Program-made: the position numbers and the translations under genes | The notes under the pieces: generated by a model | The model's input: only the letters and a program-made list of their open reading frames with translations | Database searches by the model: none | Told to the model about the DNA's origin: nothing | Assembly: GCA_025963425.1 (NCBI GenBank) | Contig: JAOPUQ010000047.1 | Span: forward strand, 1 to 12,454 | Direction of reading: 5' to 3' | DNA: 12,454 nt | Origin: Modestobacter sp. | GTDB taxonomy: Bacteria; Actinomycetota; Actinomycetes; Mycobacteriales; Geodermatophilaceae | Shown here: piece after piece, positions 6,715 through 12,454 of the stretch | How positions within the stretch are numbered: position 1 is the stretch's first letter | Layout: every line of letters starts with the position of its first letter

Positions 6715-7134
6715 TCAGGCCGGCGGCGGGGTCAGCTGGGCGACGCGGACGTGGTTGCCGAACGGGTCACGGAAGCCGAAGTCGATGCCGTACGGCTGCA
6801 CGGTGGGCTCCTCGGGGAGCTCGACGCCGCGCTCCTTGAGCTCGGCGTGGGTCTTGTGCGCGTCGTCGGTGGAGAAGAAGAGGTGCCCGCCGGCGGCGCC
6901 CTTGGTGACCAGGTCCCGCACCTGGCCGGCGATGTCCTCGCTGACCGAGGGCGGCGCCGGCTTCTCCAGCAGCACCGCGTGGCCGGGGTCGCCGGGCAGC
7001 ACCACCGTGAGGAAGCGCATCGGGCCGAACTGCACGTCGGTCTGCACCTCGAACCCGAGCTTGCCGACGTAGAAGTCCAGTGCCTGGTCCTGGTCGAGCA
7101 CGTAGATCTGGGAGATGGTGATCGCGGTCAACAT
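6715..7134 (-). CDS. VOC family protein (glyoxalase/bleomycin-resistance fold)
   Basis: This 139-residue protein shows the paired beta-alpha-beta-beta-beta modules of the vicinal oxygen chelate fold. The first module runs from YVLDQDQALDFYVGKLGFEV through VVLPGDPGHAVLLEKP. The second runs from GGHLFFSTDDAHKTHAELKE to QPYGIDFGFRDPFGNHVRV. Members bind a divalent metal for isomerase, dioxygenase or thiol-transfer chemistry, or sequester drugs; the substrate cannot be told from sequence. It belongs to the actinobacterial subgroup usually encoded directly after a short AraC-type regulator, and that regulator ends 10 bases upstream (stop at 7145-7147). The two are probably one transcript. ATG 7134 has only a weak ribosome site, so coupling to the upstream gene is likely. 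Confidence 0.9.
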   Translation of the reverse strand: MLTAITISQIYVLDQDQALDFYVGKLGFEVQTDVQFGPMRFLTVVLPGDPGHAVLLEKPAPPSVSEDIAGQVRDLVTKGAAGGHLFFSTDDAHKTHAELKERGVELPEEPTVQPYGIDFGFRDPFGNHVRVAQLTPPPA

Positions 7135-7144
7135 GCGGGGAACG

Positions 7145-7579
7145 CTAGAGGCGGGGGCTGCCCGCCGGCTTCTCCGAAACTGCTCCGTTCGACCCGGGTC
7201 GCAGCCAGCGCATCCCGAAACAGCTGGGCACCGGGGCGAGCGGTCCCCGGCGCCGGTAGACGCTCGGCGGCTCGCCCACCACCTCGGCGAACACCCGGCT
7301 GAAGGTGCCCAGGCTGGAGAACCCGACGGCCATGCAGACGTCGGTCACCGTCCGGTCGGAGCTCCGCAGCAGCCACATCGCCCGCTCCACCCGCCGGCGC
7401 TGCAGGTAGCGGTGCGGGGTCTCCCCGAAGGTGGCCCGGAAGGTGCGGATGAAGTGCGCCGCCGACACGTGCGCGACCCGGGCCAGCCCCGGGACGTCCA
7501 GCGGCAGCGCGTAGTCGCGGTCCATCACGTCGCGGGCCCGCAGCATCCGCCGGTTGGAGTCCTCGCTGCTGGCGCTCAC
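7145..7579 (-). CDS. AraC family transcriptional regulator (short, DNA-binding domain only)
   Basis: This 144-residue regulator consists almost entirely of the two helix-turn-helix units of AraC proteins. The first is at about residues 26-55 (LDVPGLARVAHVSAAHFIRT, then FRATFGETPHRYLQRRRVERA) and the second at about 73-100 (RTVTDVCMAVGFSSLGTFSR, then VFAEVVGEPPSVYRRR). A tail with PVPSCFGMRW follows, typical of the subgroup paired with VOC genes. No effector-binding domain is present. Its likely role is control of itself and the VOC gene 10 bases downstream. GTG 7579 was chosen because AGGA lies 7 bases before it and the family alignment begins near the SSED segment; the frame is open to an ATG at 7693, but that extension would cover the upstream control region. 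Confidence 0.87.
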   Translation of the reverse strand: MSASSEDSNRRMLRARDVMDRDYALPLDVPGLARVAHVSAAHFIRTFRATFGETPHRYLQRRRVERAMWLLRSSDRTVTDVCMAVGFSSLGTFSRVFAEVVGEPPSVYRRRGPLAPVPSCFGMRWLRPGSNGAVSEKPAGSPRL

Positions 7580-7605
7580 CGGGTCATCCTGCCCCGCGGT
7601 GCGCG

Positions 7606-7644
7606 CCGTCAAAGAACCTGCCGCCGGCGTCAGGACGGCGTCAA
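7606..7644 (-). promoter_or_regulatory. Candidate third TTGACGC-type site (site C), upstream of the AraC gene
   Basis: On the minus strand, TTGACGC (7644-7638) and CTGACGC (7633-7627) have an 11-base period, the same pattern as the sites before the permease and kdpD. TTGACGG (7612-7606) follows 21 bases further on. The site lies 27 to 65 bases before the AraC start and about 42 to 80 bases before the small frame at 7686. No convincing -10 stands at the 37-38 base distance seen at the other two sites. Confidence 0.35.
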
Positions 7645-7685
7645 GGACCTCGCGCACGGCGGGACCCGGCGCGCCCACTGGGTGC

Positions 7686-8120
7686 ATGACCACCTACCTC
7701 CTCACCGGGGCGGTGCAGCTGGCCGCCTTCCTGGGCACCGCCTGGCTGGTGGCCCGCGCCGTCGAGTGGTGCTACCGCCGGTCGGCGCAGCCGCAAGGAC
7801 CGGATCCTGACGCAACGTTGACGCCGAGAGCTCCCCTGCCTCCGGGCGGCGGGGTGATCATGGGGCATGGCCCGCGGCACGCTGCGCATCTACCTGGGCG
7901 CCGCACCGGGCGTCGGGAAGACCTTCGCCGTCCTGGGCGAGGCACACCGTCGCCGGTCGCGGGGCGCCGACGTCGTCGTGGGGCTGGTCGAGACCTACGG
8001 CCGCCGGCGCACCATCGAGCAGCTCGCCGGCCTGGAGGTCCTCCCGCGCGCCGAGGTGGTGCACCGCGGGGTCTCCCTCACCGAGCTGGACCTGGGCGCC
8101 GTCCTCGCCCGGCGGCCTGA
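7686..8120 (+). CDS. Short open frame with one membrane helix, running into kdpD (uncertain)
   Basis: From ATG 7686 the first 36 codons all end in G or C and encode a credible membrane segment (QLAAFLGTAWLVARAVEWCY) followed by RR. That looks like a real small membrane protein. After about position 7794 the codon pattern changes abruptly (CAA, GGA, GAT, CCT, GCA, TTG), the frame crosses the candidate KdpE operator and then overlaps the first 250 bases of kdpD as Arg/Gly/Pro-rich shadow sequence before TGA 8118-8120. The coding signal therefore supports only 7686 to about 7794. The true gene may have lost its stop by a small indel, or the match may be chance. It is not recognisably KdpF. No strong ribosome site precedes it. 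Confidence 0.3.
   Translation: MTTYLLTGAVQLAAFLGTAWLVARAVEWCYRRSAQPQGPDPDATLTPRAPLPPGGGVIMGHGPRHAAHLPGRRTGRREDLRRPGRGTPSPVAGRRRRRGAGRDLRPPAHHRAARRPGGPPARRGGAPRGLPHRAGPGRRPRPAA
7807..7860 (+). promoter_or_regulatory. Candidate KdpE operator (site B) and kdpD promoter
   Basis: CTGACGC (7807-7813) and TTGACGC (7818-7824) repeat with an 11-base period and are followed by CGAGAG, closely matching site A (4635-4652), which is followed by GGAGGA. A possible -10, TGATCA (7855-7860), starts 37 bases after the second copy begins; if used, the mRNA would start at or near the kdpD ATG. Autoregulation of kdpDE by KdpE is the inference. Confidence 0.5.
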
Positions 8121-10391
8121 CGTCGTCGTCATCGACGAGCTGGCGCACACCAACGTGCCCGGCTCACGGCACGCCAAGCGGTGGCAGGACGTCGAGGAGG
8201 TGCTCGCCGCCGGGATCAGCGTGCTGACCACGGTGAACGTGCAGCACCTGGAGAGCCTCACCGACGTCGTCGAGCAGATCACCGGGACGACGCAGCAGGA
8301 GACGGTGCCCGACGAGGTGGTCCGCCGCGCCGACCAGGTGGAGCTGGTCGACATGTCGCCCGAGGCGCTGCGCCGCCGGATGGCGCACGGCAACGTCTAC
8401 CCGGCGGAGCGGGTGGACACCGCGATGGGCAACTACTTCCGGGTCGGGAACCTCACCGCGCTGCGGGAGCTCGCCCTGCTGTGGCTGGCCGACCGGGTCG
8501 ACGAGGGGCTGCGTCGCTACAAGTCCGAGCACGACATCGACACCGTCTGGGAGGCCCGCGAGCGGGTCGTCGTCGCGCTGACCGGCGGACCGGAGGGCGA
8601 GACCCTCGTCCGGCGGGCGGCCCGGGTCGCCCGCCGCACCGGGGACGGCGCCCTGCTGGCCGTGCACGTGCTGCGCTCCGACGGGCTCACCGGAGTCTCC
8701 CCCGCGGCACTGCGCGGCCAGCGGGCCCTGGTGGAGAGCCTCGGCGGCAGCTACCACGAGGTCGTCGGGGACGACGTCGCCACGGCGCTGCTGGAGTTCG
8801 CGCGCGGCGCCGACGCCACCCAGCTGGTGATCGGCACCAGCCGGCGGTCCCGGCTGGCCCGGGCGCTGCGCGGTGGCATCGGCGGCGAGGTGGTGGCCGG
8901 CGCCGGCGAGATCGACGTGCACCTGGTGACCCACGCGGGAGCCGGCCCCCGCGGATGGCGGCTGCCGCCGCTCACCAGCGCGCTCACCGTCCGCCGTCGC
9001 ATGCTGGGGCTGGCCCTCGCCGTCCTCGGCGTCCCGCTGGTGACCGCCCTGTGCCTGGCCGCCGGCGCGACCCTGTCGCTGGCCAGCGTGCTGCTGGTCT
9101 TCCTGCTGCTCGTGGTGGCCGTCGCCCTGGTCGGCGGGCTCTACCCGGCACTGCTGGCCGCGGTGGTCGGCGGCCTGGCCGAGAACTGGTTCTTCACCGA
9201 GCCCACCCGCCGGCTGACCGTCGACCGGCTGGACGACGTGGTGGCCCTGGCCGGTTACCTGGTCGTCGCCGTCGCCGTCGCGACCGTGGTCGACCGGTCG
9301 GCCCGCCGGGCGGCGGCCGCGGCGCGCTCCGCCGCGGAGACGGCCATGCTGGCCTCGCTGTCCCGGTCGGTGCTGGCCGGCGACCGGGCGCTGCCCAGCC
9401 TGCTGGACCAGATCCGGGAGGCGTTCGGGCTCCGGTCGGTGACCATGGTGGAGACGACGGATGACGGCGAGCGCATCGTGGGCTCCTGTGGCGCCCCGGC
9501 CGGTGAGGCGCCCGACGAGGTCGCCGTCACCGACACGCTGTCGCTGCGGCTGTGCGGGCGCACCCTGGCCGCGAGCGACCGCCGGGTGCTGGTCGCCTTC
9601 GCCGAGCAGGCCGCCGTCGCCCTGCAGCAGGGCCGGCTGGCCGCCCAGGCCGCCGAGGCCGACCGGCTCGCCGCCGGCAACAGCATGCGGACGGCGCTGC
9701 TGGCCGCGGTGAGCCACGACCTCCGCACCCCGCTGGCCGGCATCAAGGCGGCGTCCTCGGCGCTGCGCTCGACGGAGCTGGCGCTCACCGACGCCGACCG
9801 TGCCGAGCTCGTGGACACCGTCGACGAGTCCGCCGACCGGTTGACCGGGCTGGTGGACAACCTGCTGGACATGAGCCGGCTGCAGTCGGGCGCGCTCACA
9901 CCGGCGCTGGCGCCGGCCGACCTGGCCGGGGTGGTGCACCGTGCCCTGACCTGGGTCGAGGACGCCCAGCGGGGCCGGGTCACCCTGCACTCCCCCGACG
10001 ACCTGCCCCCCGTGCTGGCCGATCCCGGCCTGCTGGAGCGGGTCGTGGCCAACCTCGTCGACAACGCGGCCCGGCACGCTCCCGACGGACCGGTCGACGT
10101 GCGCACCGGTGCGGTCGCCGGCCGGGTGGAGCTGCACGTCGTCGACCGCGGCCCGGGGGTGTGCCCGGCCGACCGGGACCGGGTGTTCGCACCGTTCCAG
10201 CGGCTCGGGGACGCCCCCGCCGGTCAGGGCGTCGGCCTCGGCCTCGCCGTCGCCCGCGGGCTGGCCGAGGCGATGGGCGGGACGCTGACGGCCGAGGACA
10301 CCCCCGGTGGTGGCCTGACCATGGTGCTGTCCCTGGCGGTCGCGGACGTCCCGGTCGCCGACGTCCCGCCCGCACTCCCGGTGACGACGCG

Positions 10392-10395
<4 letters not shown>
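7867..10395 (+). CDS. kdpD: Sensor histidine kinase KdpD
   Basis: This 842-residue inner-membrane kinase senses K+ limitation or turgor and phosphorylates KdpE. Domains in order: the KdpD N-terminal domain (1 to about 210) with Walker A GAAPGVGKT (11-19) and Walker B VVVIDELAHTN; a universal-stress-protein domain at about 231-352; four DUF4118 membrane helices at about 379-478; a GAF-like linker at about 500-600; a HisKA domain with phospho-accepting H617 in SHDLRTP; and an ATPase domain with N box N729-N733, G1 DRGPG (760-764) and G2 GQGVGLG (786-792). It is slightly shorter than E. coli KdpD (894). The USP domain reads TGGPEGETLV where c-di-AMP-binding KdpD proteins have SxS, and LLAVHVL in place of FTAxY. 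Its stop overlaps the kdpE start. KdpFABC genes are absent from the window. Ribosome site GGGGTGAT (7851-7858) supports this ATG. Confidence 0.96.
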
Positions 10396-11066
<671 letters not shown>

Positions 11067-11071
11067 CGTGC

Positions 11072-11112
11072 GCTTTCGGTACCGAAAGCCCCGGGCTTTC
11101 GGTACCGACAGC
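11072..11112. terminator. Bidirectional terminator made of two tandem palindromes
   Basis: GCTTTCGGTACCGAAAGC (11072-11089) is a perfect 18-base palindrome. Its near copy, GCTTTCGGTACCGACAGC (11095-11112), follows with a 23-base period. Each can fold alone, or CGGTACCGAAAGCC can pair with GGCTTTCGGTACCG across a CCG loop to make a stem of 14 or more base pairs. It lies between the convergent kdpE and M23 peptidase genes and should stop transcription in both directions. Confidence 0.75.
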
Positions 11113-11123
11113 CCGCGGGGCGG

Positions 11124-11861
11124 TCAGATGTCGACGCCGCGCTCCCGCAGCCACTCGACCGGGTCGATGCGCTTGCCGTTCATCCCGCCCTGGTGCACCT
11201 CGAAGTGCAGGTGCGGGCCGGTGGACTGCCCGCGGCTGCCCTCCAGCGCGATCGTGTCACCCGCGGTGACGATGTCCCCGGCCTCGACCATGATCTTCTC
11301 CATGTGCCCGTAGACGGTGACGTCGCCGCTGGCGCCGAGGATGTAGACCGCCAGGCCGAAGCCGCTGGCCGACCCGGCGCGCAGCACGACCCCGTCCTCG
11401 GCGGCGTACTCCGGCGTCCCCTTCGGTGCCGCGAGGTCGAGCCCCCAGTGCATGACGCCCCAGCGCATGCAGAAGCAGGTGGTCACCCGGGCGCCCTCGA
11501 TCGGCATCACGGCGTCGGGCGCGGCCGCCTCGGCCGCGGCCTCGGCGGCGGCCGCCCGCTCGGCGCGGTTGGCGGCCACCTCGGCCAGCCGGGCCTGCGC
11601 CTCGACCTCGGTGATCGCCAGCTGCGGGGTGAGCTCGGTGCCCTCGGTCAGCCCCTCGGCGTCCGAACCGAGCAGTGCGGAGACCGGCATCGACTGCTCG
11701 GTCGCGCCGGAGATCCCCTGGACGCCCAGCACACCGGCGCCCACGGCGCCGATGACCAGCGCGGCGAGCAACGCGGCGGGGCGCTGCCGGAGGGTGGTGT
11801 GAGGCGGCCTCGGGACGGCGCTCTCGTGCGTGCGCGACGACCCTGCGTGCCTCGAACCCAT
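11124..11861 (-). CDS. Membrane-anchored M23 family peptidase (LytM-like)
   Basis: This 245-residue protein probably cleaves peptidoglycan cross-bridges or stem peptides outside the membrane. Residues 29-48 form one membrane anchor (LLAALVIGAVGAGVLGV). A short Ala/Glu-rich helix at about 82-114 may be coiled coil. The M23 domain then carries the HxxxD zinc box (H138-W-G-L-D142), H186 in YGHM and H217-x-H219 in GPHLHFEVH, so the catalytic set is complete. Residues 127-134 (TTCFCMRW) have two cysteines where relatives usually have SGFGPRW, perhaps a disulfide. ATG 11861 was chosen because GAGGGGCAGG precedes it; an in-frame ATG at 11921 has no ribosome site and would add 20 basic residues. An MtrA-like repeat lies upstream, fitting cell-wall hydrolase control. 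Confidence 0.92.
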   Translation of the reverse strand: MGSRHAGSSRTHESAVPRPPHTTLRQRPAALLAALVIGAVGAGVLGVQGISGATEQSMPVSALLGSDAEGLTEGTELTPQLAITEVEAQARLAEVAANRAERAAAAEAAAEAAAPDAVMPIEGARVTTCFCMRWGVMHWGLDLAAPKGTPEYAAEDGVVLRAGSASGFGLAVYILGASGDVTVYGHMEKIMVEAGDIVTAGDTIALEGSRGQSTGPHLHFEVHQGGMNGKRIDPVEWLRERGVDI

Positions 11862-11932
11862 GGACCTGCCCCTCGACCGCGTCCGGCGTCCCCCGTTGCG
11901 CACCGGATCGATTGTGCCCATCGAAACACGGC

Positions 11933-11948
11933 GTGACCGTCCTGTGAC
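11933..11948 (-). promoter_or_regulatory. Candidate MtrA-type direct repeat upstream of the M23 peptidase
   Basis: On the minus strand, GTCACAGGA and GTCACGCCG start at 11948 and 11937, an 11-base period, resembling the GTCACAgcg repeats reported for mycobacterial MtrA. MtrA controls cell-wall peptidase genes in actinobacteria, including an M23 peptidase in corynebacteria, so the downstream gene fits. CACAAT (plus-strand 11911-11916) is a possible -10, which would put the mRNA start below the ATG at 11921 and support the start at 11861. Confidence 0.4.
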
Positions 11949-12029
11949 CCCACGCGCGGCGTGTTCTGAATGACACGCTTGTAATTCGTTGCCGGGGCCG
12001 GCTGACCTGGGCGGTTGCCCGGGGGGGGG

Positions 12030-12454
12030 TCAGCCGAGCGCGGGCTCTGCCGACGTCCTTGGGGGCGGGTCCGCGGCGGGGTCGCGGAACCGGCGGGCCG
12101 CCCCCGCTCCGCCGACCACCAGGCCCAGGCCGACCGCCACCAGCACCGCCACGGCGGCGTGCGCGAGCAGCTGCGGACCGGTCGCCAGCACGTTCGCCGA
12201 CCACAGCACGTCGACGTCGGGCAGGCCCTGCACCAGCATCAGCCAGCCGGCCACCACGGCCAGCAGCCCGCCGAGCACCCCGCGGCCCCGCCGCGCGGCA
12301 CGGATGCCGAGAGCCGCCACCGCGAGCACCAGCAGGGCCGGCAGCAGCGCGCCGACCAGGGCACCGGCGTGGGACGAGACGCTCACCGCCGGCTCCGGCG
12401 TGGCCACCGCGTGCCAGGCCGAGGCCAGGGCGCCCAGGCCCAGGGCCGCGGCCA
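12030..12454 (-). CDS. Small multi-helix membrane protein, 5' end beyond the window
   Basis: The frame ends at 12030-12032 (TGA on the minus strand) and stays open to the right edge, so the start lies outside. A GTG at 12407 exists, but the upstream residues (GLGALASAWHAVATPEP) look coding, with all G/C third positions. About 141 residues are visible, with helices at GALLPALLVLAVAALGI, GVLGGLLAVVAGWLMLV and HAAVAVLVAVGLGLVVG, then a polar tail rich in Pro and Arg. I do not recognise the family. It is transcribed in the same direction as the M23 peptidase but separated by about 170 bases with its own candidate control site, so the two are probably separate units. Confidence 0.65.
   Translation of the reverse strand, partial: AAALGLGALASAWHAVATPEPAVSVSSHAGALVGALLPALLVLAVAALGIRAARRGRGVLGGLLAVVAGWLMLVQGLPDVDVLWSANVLATGPQLLAHAAVAVLVAVGLGLVVGGAGAARRFRDPAADPPPRTSAEPALG

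Noticed and set aside
8164..10137. Long minus-strand open frame opposite kdpD
   Set aside because: A low-complexity antisense shadow of kdpD with no recognisable domain.
9552..10391. Upstream in-frame extension of kdpE through kdpD
   Set aside because: The extension is Arg/Gly/Pro-rich shadow of kdpD; the receiver domain begins exactly at GTG 10392.
12021..12029. Run of nine G just after the stop of the right-edge gene
   Set aside because: Could be a slippage tract, but it lies outside coding sequence and nothing suggests function; possibly a sequencing-length uncertainty.
11922..12029. Possible c-di-AMP (ydaO) riboswitch before the M23 peptidase
   Set aside because: Such riboswitches precede some actinobacterial cell-wall hydrolase genes, but I do not see the conserved ydaO core, and the region is short.

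Overview
High-GC actinobacterial chromosome. The evidence is near-universal G/C third codon positions, TAGCGT-type -10 boxes, frequent GTG starts and 4-base start/stop overlaps. The lineage looks like Geodermatophilaceae (Blastococcus, Geodermatophilus or Modestobacter) or a neighbour, but that is an impression from protein style, not a computed placement.

Left part (1-3122): a possible tail of an upstream gene, then a RimJ/RimL-like GNAT acetyltransferase, then a translationally coupled pair (seven-helix membrane protein plus a YtrA-type GntR repressor) with a candidate autoregulatory operator, then the 3' remnant of a tyrosine integrase. The remnant abuts the 3' end of an intact tRNA-Ala(GGC) at 3123-3195 on the minus strand. 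This is the layout of a decayed integrative element, and part of the left side may be old island cargo with its far end outside the window.

Middle part (3196-7579): a secreted lipoprotein glycerophosphodiester phosphodiesterase; a 650-residue APC/KUP-like permease with a C-terminal cytoplasmic domain; and, convergent with it, a two-gene unit of an AraC-type regulator and a VOC (glyoxalase-fold) protein.

Right part (7686-12454): a short open frame with one membrane helix, the sensor kinase/response regulator pair kdpD-kdpE (overlapping by 4 bases), a strong bidirectional terminator made of two tandem palindromes, a membrane-anchored M23 peptidase on the minus strand, and the 3' part of a small membrane protein running off the right edge.

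The most interesting observation is regulatory. KdpDE sits here without KdpFABC, and near-identical paired TTGACGC repeats with an 11-bp period lie upstream of both the permease and kdpD, each about 37-38 bp before a plausible -10. A third, reversed copy lies before the AraC gene. I infer a local KdpE regulon in which the controlled transporter is the APC/KUP-like permease, perhaps a K+ importer. Similar 11-bp-period repeats of other sequence suggest a PhoP-like site near the left edge and an MtrA-like site upstream of the M23 peptidase.
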